The notes beneath the pieces are model-generated. The model saw only the letters and a list, made by a program, of their open reading frames with translations. It searched no databases and was not told the DNA's origin. The translations under genes were made by a program, and so were the position numbers. A DNA stretch of 20,549 nucleotides from an uncultured Veillonella sp. (GTDB lineage Bacteria > Bacillota > Negativicutes > Veillonellales > Veillonellaceae): the NCBI GenBank assembly GCA_915066865.1, contig CAJZEE010000031.1, forward strand, positions 1 through 20,549. The letters are read 5' to 3'. Shown here in pieces: positions 1-7,040 of this stretch (positions are counted from its first letter, which is position 1; each line of letters begins with the position of its first letter).

Positions 1-1
1 T

Positions 2-640
2 CGCATTTTCTTTGAAGATGTATCCGTAGAAGGTATTACTTGCATTGATACGGAAGATATTAAATTCGGTAAAGAATTTGGTTATAACATCAAGCTATTA
101 GGTATTGCAAAAGAAACTAGTCAAGGTTTATCTCTAAATGTATACCCAGCATTTATTCCTACCACACATCCTTTAGCATCTGTTCGCGGTTCTTATAATG
201 CGATTTATGTAAAAGGTAATGGTATTGATGATGTAATGCTATACGGTCGTGGTGCTGGTAGCTTACCTACGGGTAGCTCTGTAGTATCCGATATTATGGA
301 AGTGGCTAAAAATGTTTCATACAACGAAACAGGTCGTTTGAAACCATTCTATTATGACCAAAAGAATATTTACGCTCCTGGTAAGATTCAATCTAGCTAT
401 TACTTACGTTTGGAAGTAGATAATAAAACAGGTGTATTAGCTAAAATTTCTGCCAAATTAGCAGAACAAAAGATTTCTGTTTTATCCATCGTTCAAAGAA
501 ATATGGATCCAGAAACGGCTGTATTAGCAATTGTAACATCTAAATGTCCTAGATCTTATATTTTAAATCTTATTGATTCCTTTAACAGCTTGCGTTCCGT
601 TAAGTCTGTTAATAGTGTAATTCGTATTATGGAAGCTTAA
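2..640 (+). CDS. hom: Homoserine dehydrogenase, C-terminal part (5' end outside window)
   Basis: The reading frame is open from base 2 to the stop at 638-640, giving about 212 residues. The N-terminal NAD(P)-binding domain lies upstream of the window. The enzyme reduces aspartate 4-semialdehyde to homoserine in the cytoplasm, the branch point to threonine and methionine. The signature GRGAGSLPTGSSVVSD near base 245 is typical of the family's catalytic/dimerisation domain. The last ~80 residues (from about base 390) form an ACT domain (YYLRLEVDNKTGVLAKIS), the usual site of threonine feedback inhibition. The stop is 3 bases before thrB, so the two are very likely cotranscribed and probably translationally coupled. 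The family assignment is secure; allosteric control by threonine is inferred from the ACT domain. Confidence 0.95.
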   Translation, partial: RIFFEDVSVEGITCIDTEDIKFGKEFGYNIKLLGIAKETSQGLSLNVYPAFIPTTHPLASVRGSYNAIYVKGNGIDDVMLYGRGAGSLPTGSSVVSDIMEVAKNVSYNETGRLKPFYYDQKNIYAPGKIQSSYYLRLEVDNKTGVLAKISAKLAEQKISVLSIVQRNMDPETAVLAIVTSKCPRSYILNLIDSFNSLRSVKSVNSVIRIMEA

Positions 641-643
641 ACT

Positions 644-1558
644 ATGAACACTGTTCGCGTACAAGTACCAGCCACTAGTGCTAACTGTGGACCTGGTTTT
701 GATTGCTTAGGTTTGGCACTCAATCTATACAATATTTTTAGCTTTACACCTGATGTAAAAGCTACTGAATACACCTATACTTTTGAAGGTTTTGGCGCAG
801 ACATTTTACGTGCTGAAGATCCTAAAAAAAATCTTATTGGCTTTGCAATGGATCAAGTTTTTGCTACTGTGCAAGAACCAATTCAATATGGACATATTAC
901 GTCTGAAACTTTAATTCCTCCATCTCGTGGGCTCGGTAGTAGTAGTACAGCAATTGTAGGCGGCTTATTATTGGCTAACGCGTTAGTTAAACATCCACTT
1001 TCAAAAGAGGAATTATTAGTCATTGCAAACCGTATGGAAGGTCATCCAGATAATGTAGCACCTGCTATTTATGGTAATCTATGCTGTGCAACTGGTTTGA
1101 AAACCAAAGTGCTTAACACAGTTATTTCTGTCCCCTCTGAATTGCATTTTGCTGTTGTAGTACCTGAGGTCATGGTTTCTACAGAATACGCTCGTTCTGT
1201 TTTGCCTAATCATGTACCATTTAAAGAGGCTGTACAAAATGTGAGCCATGCATCTTTATTTGTAACTAGTTTGATTACACATCAATTAAGCAATTTATCT
1301 GTTGCATTAGATGATAATTTGCATGTACCATATCGAAAAACATTGATACCACATTGTGATGCAGCCTTTGAAGCAGCTAAAGCTGCTGGTGCGTATGGTG
1401 CAACTATTAGTGGATCTGGTTCCACTCTGATTGCCTATGTAGATAAATCCCACGTACAAGCTGTGGCAGATGCTATGGGTGCTGTATTTACATCTAATGG
1501 AATTGAAAATAGAACATATTGCTTAGAAGCCGATAGTAAAGGAGCATCAATTATTTAG
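644..1558 (+). CDS. thrB: Homoserine kinase (GHMP kinase family)
   Basis: This 304-residue protein phosphorylates homoserine with ATP to O-phosphohomoserine, the substrate of threonine synthase. The N-terminus (VQVPATSANCGPGFDCLG, residues 7-24) is the typical ThrB start. The GHMP phosphate-binding loop PPSRGLGSSSTAIVGG lies at residues 92-107, and RMEGHPDNVAPAIYGN is a further family block. A C-terminal GAYGATISGSGST glycine-rich segment is also as expected. The length matches the family. The ATG at 644 is 3 bases after the hom stop with no strong separate Shine-Dalgarno site, which suggests coupling to hom. No threonine synthase (thrC) follows; the next gene has its own promoter-like element, so the hom-thrB unit appears to end here without an obvious hairpin terminator. 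Confidence 0.96.
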   Translation: MNTVRVQVPATSANCGPGFDCLGLALNLYNIFSFTPDVKATEYTYTFEGFGADILRAEDPKKNLIGFAMDQVFATVQEPIQYGHITSETLIPPSRGLGSSSTAIVGGLLLANALVKHPLSKEELLVIANRMEGHPDNVAPAIYGNLCCATGLKTKVLNTVISVPSELHFAVVVPEVMVSTEYARSVLPNHVPFKEAVQNVSHASLFVTSLITHQLSNLSVALDDNLHVPYRKTLIPHCDAAFEAAKAAGAYGATISGSGSTLIAYVDKSHVQAVADAMGAVFTSNGIENRTYCLEADSKGASII

Positions 1559-1562
1559 TTTG

Positions 1563-1571
1563 TGATATAAT
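1563..1571 (+). promoter_or_regulatory. Extended -10 promoter of htpX
   Basis: TGATATAAT at 1563-1571 combines an extended TGn element with a perfect TATAAT hexamer. No good -35 hexamer sits 16-18 bases upstream, as is common for extended -10 promoters. The start of transcription would fall near base 1578, leaving a ~36-base leader before the htpX ATG. It overlaps the left arm of an inverted repeat. Confidence 0.6.
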
Positions 1572-1603
1572 TATAGTGTTAGGCATAGTCCATAACTATA
1601 ATT
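1569..1603. repeat. 9-bp inverted repeat over the htpX promoter and leader
   Basis: AATTATAGT (1569-1577) and ACTATAATT (1595-1603) are perfect inverted copies separated by 17 bases. The left arm begins inside the -10 hexamer and the right arm abuts the GGAGG ribosome-binding site at 1604-1608. Most of the left arm lies upstream of the predicted start of transcription, so a DNA operator is more likely than an RNA hairpin. The spacing and sequence differ from CIRCE. Confidence 0.5.
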
Positions 1604-1608
1604 GGAGG
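1604..1608 (+). promoter_or_regulatory. Ribosome-binding site deciding the htpX start
   Basis: GGAGG is 5 bases before ATG 1614 and contains the end of a rival in-frame TTG codon (1602-1604). It therefore supports the shorter 291-residue protein. Confidence 0.75.
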
Positions 1609-1613
1609 AAACT

Positions 1614-2489
1614 ATGAACAATATAAAAACAACGCTTTTATTAGCGACTTTGACGGCCATTTTAGTGGTCTTAGGTGATATGATTGGCGGTAGAAGTGGT
1701 ATGATGATTATGTTCGTTATATCCATGGGCATGAATTTTATGTCCTATTGGTACAGCGATAAAATCGTTTTAGCCCAATACAATGCTCAACCTGTTACTG
1801 CACAGTCTAATCCAAAACTATATGCAATGGTAGAGCAATTGGCTAAAAATGGTAATTTACCAATGCCAAAGGTTTATATCATTCCCAGTGAAGTACCGAA
1901 TGCATTTGCAACAGGTAGAAATCCTAGTCATGCAGCAGTTGCTGTTACAGAAGGTATCCAACGTCTATTAACTGATGAAGAATTAGAAGGTGTGCTTGCA
2001 CATGAATTAACCCATGTTAAGAATCGTGATACATTGATCAGTACTATTGCTGCTATGATGGCAGGCGCAATTTCTATGATTGCCTATGTGCTTCAATTCT
2101 CAGCTATATTTGGTCGTTCAGATGACCGTGAAGGCTCTAACCCGTTAGAGTTAATAGGCGCCATAGTTATTGCACCTATCGCAGCCGGACTCATTCAAAT
2201 GAGTATCTCTCGAGCTCGTGAGTTCTTAGCTGATGAGGGGGGCGGAGAGATGTGTCGCAATCCTTTAGCTTTGGCATCTGCCCTTGCAAAAATTGATTAC
2301 TATTCAAAACATGGTGCATTGCCAAATGCAAGTAATGCAACAGCCCATATGTTTATCATCAACCCTATGGTTGGTATTGGTGAAAGCTTGAGCAATCTTT
2401 TTAGTACACATCCTCGTACAGAGGAACGTATTGCAAAATTGAAACAACAAGCAATGAATCCTAAATATAAAGAGAAAGCATTATTTTAA
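1614..2489 (+). CDS. htpX: HtpX-type membrane zinc metalloprotease (peptidase M48)
   Basis: HtpX proteases cleave damaged or misassembled inner-membrane proteins and belong to membrane stress responses. The 291-residue protein has two hydrophobic segments at the N-terminus (about residues 6-22 and 28-45). The zinc-binding HELTH motif is at residues 130-134, and the third zinc ligand is probably Glu203 in the SRAREFLADE block. Two more hydrophobic stretches lie near 141-165 and 180-197. The active site faces the cytoplasm in characterised family members. I chose ATG 1614 because GGAGG at 1604-1608 lies 5 bases upstream; an in-frame TTG at 1602 overlaps that Shine-Dalgarno site and is unlikely to be used. 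The gene appears to have its own promoter. It is followed 22 bases later by ndk, with which it may be cotranscribed. Confidence 0.93.
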   Translation: MNNIKTTLLLATLTAILVVLGDMIGGRSGMMIMFVISMGMNFMSYWYSDKIVLAQYNAQPVTAQSNPKLYAMVEQLAKNGNLPMPKVYIIPSEVPNAFATGRNPSHAAVAVTEGIQRLLTDEELEGVLAHELTHVKNRDTLISTIAAMMAGAISMIAYVLQFSAIFGRSDDREGSNPLELIGAIVIAPIAAGLIQMSISRAREFLADEGGGEMCRNPLALASALAKIDYYSKHGALPNASNATAHMFIINPMVGIGESLSNLFSTHPRTEERIAKLKQQAMNPKYKEKALF

Positions 2490-2511
2490 TTAATATCTAC
2501 AGGAGGATATC

Positions 2512-2919
2512 ATGCAAGAAACATTAGTTTTAATCAAACCAGATGCAGTTAAGCGTCAATTAAGTGGTGAAATTATTAGCCGTTATGAACGTAAAGGTCT
2601 TATCATTAAAGCGTTAAAACTTTTACAAGTACCTCGTGAACTAGCGGAAGAGCATTATGCTGAGCACAAAGAAAAACCATTCTTCGGTGAATTAGTTGAT
2701 TTCATCACATCTGGTCCAGTTCTTGCTTTCGTATTGGCCGGAGATAATGCCATCGTATCCGTACGTGCTTTAAACGGTGCCACAAATCCTGTAGATGCTG
2801 CCCCTGGTAGTATTCGTGGTGACTATGCCCTAACAATGGATGCTAACGTAGTACATGCGTCTGATTCTCCAGAGGCTGCTGCTCGTGAAATTCATCTTTG
2901 GTTCCCAGAATATAAATAA
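2512..2919 (+). CDS. ndk: Nucleoside diphosphate kinase
   Basis: Ndk transfers the gamma-phosphate of ATP to nucleoside diphosphates through a phosphohistidine intermediate and balances the cell's (d)NTP pools. The 135-residue protein has the family length. It begins with ETLVLIKPDAVKR and carries the NPVDAAPGSIRGDYA block at residues 92-106. The active-site His115 lies in NVVHASDS, where Ala replaces the more usual Gly, a common variant. AGGAGG at 2501-2506 gives a strong start. Ndk stands between htpX and the corrinoid adenosyltransferase. A short imperfect hairpin (2920-2933) follows the stop but has no T-run, so termination there is doubtful. Confidence 0.97.
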   Translation: MQETLVLIKPDAVKRQLSGEIISRYERKGLIIKALKLLQVPRELAEEHYAEHKEKPFFGELVDFITSGPVLAFVLAGDNAIVSVRALNGATNPVDAAPGSIRGDYALTMDANVVHASDSPEAAAREIHLWFPEYK

Positions 2920-2927
2920 TCTCAAGG

Positions 2928-2957
2928 TTGAGAACATATAGCTTTTCATTCTACATT
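2928..2957 (+). promoter_or_regulatory. Possible promoter for the corrinoid adenosyltransferase gene
   Basis: TTGAGA (2928-2933, five of six matches to the -35 consensus) and TACATT (2952-2957, four of six) are separated by 18 bases. Transcription would start ~20 bases before the start codon. The -10 match is mediocre, so read-through from ndk is a fair alternative. Confidence 0.35.
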
Positions 2958-2984
2958 TATGTATTTCTATAGGAGGTAATACAT

Positions 2985-3500
2985 ATGGCAAGTAGTGTTT
3001 ACACAAAAACAGGCGATGCTGGTACAACTGGTTTATATACCGGTGAACGAGTACCTAAATCCTCATTACGCGTAGAAGCTTATGGTACAATCGATGAATT
3101 ACAAGCTTTTTTAGGCTTGGCTCGTTCCTATGCTGAAAATGCACGAGTTGCTACTGAATTATATGATATTGAGCGCAACTTATGGACTTTAATGGCAGAT
3201 ATTGCTAGTTTAAATGCGGCGCCAGTCATTACAGAGCAACATGTTAAACATTTAGAAAAGGTTATTGATCGCTTTGACGAAAAGCTTGAACCATTATCTA
3301 ATTTTGTGATTCCTGGTGAAAAACAATCTTCAGCTTATTTACATGTAGCGAGAACGATTACTCGACGTGCTGAACGTGCTTTATGGCGTGTATTAGATGC
3401 TGGTGAAAGCGTTCACGAATCTAATTTAAAATATTTAAACCGTCTATCCGACCTTTGCTTTATTATGTGTCGCGTAGAAGAGGAAATTGGAGCTGAATAA
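2985..3500 (+). CDS. Cob(I)alamin/corrinoid adenosyltransferase, PduO (MMAB) type
   Basis: This enzyme transfers the 5'-deoxyadenosyl group of ATP to reduced cobalt in a corrinoid, making the coenzyme form used by methylmalonyl-CoA mutase and similar enzymes. The 171-residue sequence opens with YTKTGDAGTTGL (residues 6-17), the ATP-binding signature of PduO-type enzymes, followed by RVEAYGTIDELQ (29-40). The ARTITRRAER block (122-131) and NLKYLNRLSDLCF (147-159) are also typical. It is slightly shorter than many homologues. AGGAGG at 2971-2976 supports ATG 2985. The gene ends at a perfect terminator and lies close to, but is not cotranscribed with, the cobU operon, from which an oppositely oriented gene separates it. 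Both CobA and PduO/EutT families catalyse this reaction; the motifs clearly favour PduO. Confidence 0.95.
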   Translation: MASSVYTKTGDAGTTGLYTGERVPKSSLRVEAYGTIDELQAFLGLARSYAENARVATELYDIERNLWTLMADIASLNAAPVITEQHVKHLEKVIDRFDEKLEPLSNFVIPGEKQSSAYLHVARTITRRAERALWRVLDAGESVHESNLKYLNRLSDLCFIMCRVEEEIGAE

Positions 3501-3504
3501 ACAA

Positions 3505-3533
3505 AAAAAGCTATGTATTTTACATAGCTTTTT
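3505..3533. terminator. Bidirectional intrinsic terminator between convergent genes
   Basis: A perfect 13-bp stem (3505-3517 with 3521-3533, core GCTATGTA/TACATAGC) closes a TTT loop. The plus strand ends in five T; the minus strand reads out through seven consecutive T (A-run 3503-3509). It sits 4 bases past the adenosyltransferase stop and 14 bases past the stop of the minus-strand gene, so it can serve both. Confidence 0.92.
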
Positions 3534-3547
3534 GCTCGTTATAGACC

Positions 3548-3883
3548 TTATTGTGAAATTGTTTGATTTAAAACATCGTGAGGACTTGGATAGTAGAAGA
3601 AAATATGAGGAATTTCATAACGGAATTTTTCTCTCAATAGATCAGAAAGTGTTGTTTCGAAGTTTATAATTTTATCAGCTCCGAAATCAAAATCTTCTAC
3701 CAAAACCAATAACTGTGGTTCTACTTGAGGTGCATTTTCTGGTAATATTTCTGGTGGTAGTGGAACATTTACTACTACACGTGCGGTGCCAATATATTTA
3801 CCTTGTCCATCGTCAATGGCAACACGATAGGTATTATCCCATAAAGTAGCCATCATTTTTAGTTTCATATTCATAATTTCCAT
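3548..3883 (-). CDS. Small protein of unknown function, the only minus-strand gene
   Basis: I do not recognise a family. The 111-residue product has no obvious signal peptide, membrane helix, cysteine cluster or catalytic motif. It begins with a short Met- and Lys-rich stretch, then WDNTYRVAIDDGQGKYIGTARVVVNV (written here in two halves, WDNTYRVAIDDG and QGKYIGTARVVV), which looks like beta hairpins. A proline-rich linker (about residues 41-53) leads to LLVLVEDFDFG and an aromatic tail ending in Pro-His-Asp. The gene is likely real: AAAGGAG precedes the ATG at 3883 by 7 bases, the stop is followed by a strong terminator, and it fills the space between two cobamide genes. It is transcribed divergently from cobU. 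A function in cobamide metabolism or its control is conceivable from position only. Confidence 0.75.
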   Translation of the reverse strand: MEIMNMKLKMMATLWDNTYRVAIDDGQGKYIGTARVVVNVPLPPEILPENAPQVEPQLLVLVEDFDFGADKIINFETTLSDLLREKFRYEIPHIFFYYPSPHDVLNQTISQ

Positions 3884-3904
3884 AGTATCGCTCCTTTGTT
3901 ATAC

Positions 3905-3927
3905 TTATAATGATACTGAAATTATAA
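3905..3927. promoter_or_regulatory. Divergent promoter region with facing TATAAT hexamers
   Basis: TTATAAT (3905-3911) and ATTATAA (3921-3927) are perfect inverted copies separated by 9 bases. Each contains TATAAT, one reading toward cobU (3906-3911) and one toward the minus-strand gene (3926-3921). Neither has a convincing -35 hexamer. If both are -10 elements, the two polymerases would occupy overlapping DNA; alternatively the palindrome is an operator. Nothing resembling the conserved core of a cobalamin riboswitch fits in the 63 bases between the genes. Confidence 0.45.
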
Positions 3928-3946
3928 ATTCTTGTATAGGTGCATT

Positions 3947-4525
3947 ATGAAATCACAAATTATATTGTGTTCCGGTGGGGCACGAAGTGGAAAAAGTGAA
4001 TTTGCAGAACGTTTAGCCCTTGTTACAGAAGGTCGAAAAGCTTATGTAGCAACAGGACAAGCTTTTGATGATGAAATGGTTGATCGTATAAAGAAACATC
4101 AAGAGCGACGTGGTAATATATGGACGAATTTTGAAATACCATTATATTTGGCCGAAGAGTGGCAACATATTAGCAGTGTAGCGGATGTAATACTCATAGA
4201 CTGTTTAACCATGTTTACAACAAATCATATGATGGCTCATGGGTCAATTCAAGGCCAACAAGATGCAAATCGGTTAGAAGATATGGTACTTTCAGAATTA
4301 GAAGCATTATTAAATCTAATCAAAGTAAGTGATGATAAAATAGTTATATTTGTAACTAATGAAATTGGTCTAGGTATTGTACCAGATAATAAGCTAGCAA
4401 GATATTTTAGAGATATTGCAGGCCGCGTCAATCGAACAGTAGCAACTGAGGCTGACAAATTATACTTAACGATTAGTGGCGTTACCATTGAATTAAAATC
4501 CCAGGAGGTTCATATAAATGGCTAA
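3947..4525 (+). CDS. cobU: Adenosylcobinamide kinase / adenosylcobinamide-phosphate guanylyltransferase
   Basis: CobU phosphorylates adenosylcobinamide and then transfers GMP from GTP to give adenosylcobinamide-GDP, the activated half for nucleotide-loop assembly. In the 192-residue protein the P-loop GGARSGKS is at residues 10-17. The RIKKHQERRG block carries His51, which aligns with the guanylylated histidine of characterised CobU. LIDCLT (84-89) and VTNEIGLGIVPDN (136-148) are further family motifs. I chose ATG 3947 because the sequence from there matches family N-termini; an in-frame TTG at 3932 adds five unsupported residues. The Shine-Dalgarno site is weak (AGG, 3938-3940). It is the first gene of the cobamide operon and overlaps cobQ by 8 bases. 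Confidence 0.95.
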   Translation: MKSQIILCSGGARSGKSEFAERLALVTEGRKAYVATGQAFDDEMVDRIKKHQERRGNIWTNFEIPLYLAEEWQHISSVADVILIDCLTMFTTNHMMAHGSIQGQQDANRLEDMVLSELEALLNLIKVSDDKIVIFVTNEIGLGIVPDNKLARYFRDIAGRVNRTVATEADKLYLTISGVTIELKSQEVHING

Positions 4526-6035
4526 GAAAATTATGTTTCAAGGAACAAGTTCCAATGTAGGCAAAAGTATTTTATGTACTGCATTATGCCGTATCTTTTA
4601 TAGAAGAGGTTTTAAAACTGTTCCCTTTAAAGCTCAAAATATGGCCCTCAATTCTTATGTGACAAAATGGGGCGATGAAATTGGTCGTGCTCAAGTAGCG
4701 CAAGCTGAGGCTGCTGGCATAGATCCAATTGTACAAATGAACCCTGTGTTATTAAAACCTACAGGCAATCAATCTTCTCAAGTTGTATTGATGGGTAAAC
4801 CTGTGGGCGTTTATAGTGCTAAAGAATACCATACAAAATATTCCTTAACCGCTCTTGATAAGGTAAAAGAATCTATCGATTTCTTAGATTCCAATTTTGA
4901 TATGATGGTTATTGAAGGTGCAGGTAGCCCTGCAGAAGTGAATCTCAAGGCTAATGATATAGTAAATATGCGCATTGCCAAGATGACGAAAGCACCTGTA
5001 TATCTCATCGCTGATATCGATCGTGGTGGTGCTATTGCATCTATTGTGGGGACATTAGAATTGCTCGAACCAGAAGAACGAGATCTTATTAAAGGTATTG
5101 TTATCAATAAATTCCGCGGTGATATTAAATTATTAGAACCGGCTCTTACTTTTATTGAAGAAAAAACTGGTAAAAAGGTAGTTGGTGTCATTCCTGCCAT
5201 TGAAAACCTTGATATTGATGAAGAAGACTCTGTTGCACTGGAAAATAAACGCAATAGTGGAGCTAAAGAAATTCAAGTAGTGGTTATGCAAACACCTAAA
5301 ATTTCTAACTTTACTGACTTTGATGCATTAAATTATGAACCAGATGTATCTGTTCGATTCGTCGGCCCTGGCGATGTTATAGGCAAGCCGGACTTAATCA
5401 TTTTACCGGGCTCCAAAAACACACTAGCAGATCTTACATATCTTCGTAACTCTGGTTTTGCCGATGAAATAAAAAAACTTGCTGACCAAGGTACACCTGT
5501 TATTGGTGTATGTGGGGGCAATCAAATGTTGGGTAAAACGATTTATGATCCGCATCATATGGAAGGAGATATTGAAGAAATTGAAGGTCTTGGTTTAGTC
5601 GATTCTGCTACGACTATGAAGGATCAAAAAACAACACATCAAGTAGAATTCAATGTTTCAAATCTTCAATTTTTAAATGGTACATTTACAGGTGAAAAAC
5701 TAGTAGGCTATGAAATCCATATGGGTGATACTACACCATTAGTAGATACTGTACGACGTTGTTTCACCATTACAAGTCGCAGTGAAGAAGCCGTTAATGT
5801 AGTTGATGGTTTTATCGATGGTAATCACCAAGTAATGGGGACATATATTCATGGTGTGTTTGATAATGATGAATTTAGACGCTTTATTATCAATCAGTTG
5901 CGTGAACGTAAGGGGTTAGAACCATTAGATGTAGTATTCCATTATTTCGAACACAAGAATGCAGCTTATAATCGATTAGCTGATATTGTAGAGGAACACT
6001 TAGATATGGATTATATTATGTCTACCTTGGGGTAA
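4518..6035 (+). CDS. cobQ: Adenosylcobyric acid synthase (glutamine-hydrolysing)
   Basis: CobQ/CbiP amidates four side chains of adenosylcobyrinic acid a,c-diamide using glutamine and ATP. The 505-residue protein has an N-terminal dethiobiotin-synthetase-like ATPase domain with MFQGTSSNVGKS (residues 6-17) and FKAQNMALNSYVT (37-49). The C-terminal class I glutaminase domain has the nucleophile Cys332 in GVCGGNQMLG and the catalytic His445 in MGTYIHGVFDND. The length is normal for the family. GGAGG at 4504-4508, inside cobU, precedes ATG 4518, so translation is probably coupled to cobU. This is the only corrin-side amidation step encoded in the window; the earlier ring-building steps are elsewhere or replaced by uptake. 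Confidence 0.97.
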   Translation: MAKKIMFQGTSSNVGKSILCTALCRIFYRRGFKTVPFKAQNMALNSYVTKWGDEIGRAQVAQAEAAGIDPIVQMNPVLLKPTGNQSSQVVLMGKPVGVYSAKEYHTKYSLTALDKVKESIDFLDSNFDMMVIEGAGSPAEVNLKANDIVNMRIAKMTKAPVYLIADIDRGGAIASIVGTLELLEPEERDLIKGIVINKFRGDIKLLEPALTFIEEKTGKKVVGVIPAIENLDIDEEDSVALENKRNSGAKEIQVVVMQTPKISNFTDFDALNYEPDVSVRFVGPGDVIGKPDLIILPGSKNTLADLTYLRNSGFADEIKKLADQGTPVIGVCGGNQMLGKTIYDPHHMEGDIEEIEGLGLVDSATTMKDQKTTHQVEFNVSNLQFLNGTFTGEKLVGYEIHMGDTTPLVDTVRRCFTITSRSEEAVNVVDGFIDGNHQVMGTYIHGVFDNDEFRRFIINQLRERKGLEPLDVVFHYFEHKNAAYNRLADIVEEHLDMDYIMSTLG

Positions 6036-6047
6036 TAGGGGAGATAT

Positions 6048-7040
6048 ATGGAACATTTAACAATCTTGCATTGGTTTACAAAGTATAGCTTTGTATGTAT
6101 ACCAGTCTTAGCATTTTTATTAGATTTACTCATTGGAGATCCCAATAGTAAATACCATCCTGTAGCTATTATTGGTCGCATCATATCTTTTTTTGAAGCA
6201 GTTCTCTATAAAGATACTGATAACGATACTAAAAAATTATGGTACGGTGGTATTGCGGTTGGCTTAATCCTCGTTTCTGTATATATTATAGTGTCTTTAA
6301 TACTATGGCTTAGTGGCGTAATTGATGAATGGGTAGAATATGCTCTTGAAGTAATTATTTTATATATTGCTATATCTCCACGTTCACTAGCTGGTGCAGG
6401 CTTTACTATTAGCCAATTAATTAAACAAGATAATATTGTAGAAGCACGTAAGCGATTATCTTGGATTGTAGGTCGCGATACAGAAGAATTAGATGAGAGT
6501 GAAATTACACGAGCTACGGTAGAAACCATTGCTGAAAACACAGTAGATGGAATTATTGCTCCCTTATTCTTCTTTATCCTTGGCGGTCCAATGGGTGCAA
6601 TTCTATATAGAACAGCCAATACTATGGACTCTATGCTTGGGTATAAGAACCAAAAATATTTATACTTTGGTCGAGTAGCAGCTCGCTTTGATGACGTGCT
6701 CAATTGGATTCCTGCACGCATTACCTTTATATTATTAATAATTTCTGCATTCTTTTTACGCTTTGATGCAAAAAAAGCCCTACAAATTGGCTTGCGTGAT
6801 GCCCATAAGCATCCAAGTCCTAATGGCGGTTATGCAGAAGCACCAGTTGCAGGAGCCTTACATATTCGATTAGGTGGTTACAACCAATATTTCAAAAAAA
6901 TGACCTTCCGTGAATACATGGGAGATCCCATTGAAAAATTAAATCGTAACCACATTACACGTACAATTTATATGATGTATTTTACGACTATACTAATGAT
7001 CATAATTAGTACAGCCATTACTTATGGGATGAATGTATAA
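6048..7040 (+). CDS. cbiB: Adenosylcobinamide-phosphate synthase (membrane protein)
   Basis: CbiB (also named CobD in Pseudomonas-type nomenclature) attaches (R)-1-amino-2-propanol phosphate, or a related amino alcohol, to the propionate of adenosylcobyric acid. The 330-residue protein is strongly hydrophobic, with a segment near residues 14-28 leading into LLIGDPNSKYHPVAIIG, a family signature. Other typical blocks are ETIAENTVDGIIAPLFFF and HPSPNGGYAEAPVAGAL, both rich in the conserved polar residues expected at the membrane active site. AGGGGAG at 6037-6043 supports ATG 6048. The stop overlaps the cobS start by one base (TAATG). It uses the product made by the kinase and decarboxylase encoded two and three genes downstream. 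Confidence 0.95.
   Translation: MEHLTILHWFTKYSFVCIPVLAFLLDLLIGDPNSKYHPVAIIGRIISFFEAVLYKDTDNDTKKLWYGGIAVGLILVSVYIIVSLILWLSGVIDEWVEYALEVIILYIAISPRSLAGAGFTISQLIKQDNIVEARKRLSWIVGRDTEELDESEITRATVETIAENTVDGIIAPLFFFILGGPMGAILYRTANTMDSMLGYKNQKYLYFGRVAARFDDVLNWIPARITFILLIISAFFLRFDAKKALQIGLRDAHKHPSPNGGYAEAPVAGALHIRLGGYNQYFKKMTFREYMGDPIEKLNRNHITRTIYMMYFTTILMIIISTAITYGMNV

Noticed and set aside
1569..1603. An RNA thermometer in the htpX leader
   Set aside because: Most of the left arm lies upstream of the predicted transcription start and the Shine-Dalgarno site is outside the stem, so an RNA hairpin masking the site is unlikely.
3487..3669. A 60-codon plus-strand open frame spanning the end of the adenosyltransferase gene and the terminator
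   Set aside because: It runs through the terminator stem, lacks its own ribosome-binding site and is antisense to the better supported minus-strand gene.
3884..3946. A cobalamin riboswitch before cobU
   Set aside because: The gap is only 63 bases, AT-rich, and lacks the conserved boxes and helices.
4811..5254. A 147-codon minus-strand open frame inside cobQ
   Set aside because: It lies wholly antisense to the ATPase domain of cobQ, and the composition is unlike a real protein.
6206..6721. A 171-codon minus-strand open frame inside cbiB
   Set aside because: It is antisense to a clear cbiB gene. Its Ser/Ile-rich composition is what an antisense reading of a hydrophobic gene gives, and I see no protein motif.
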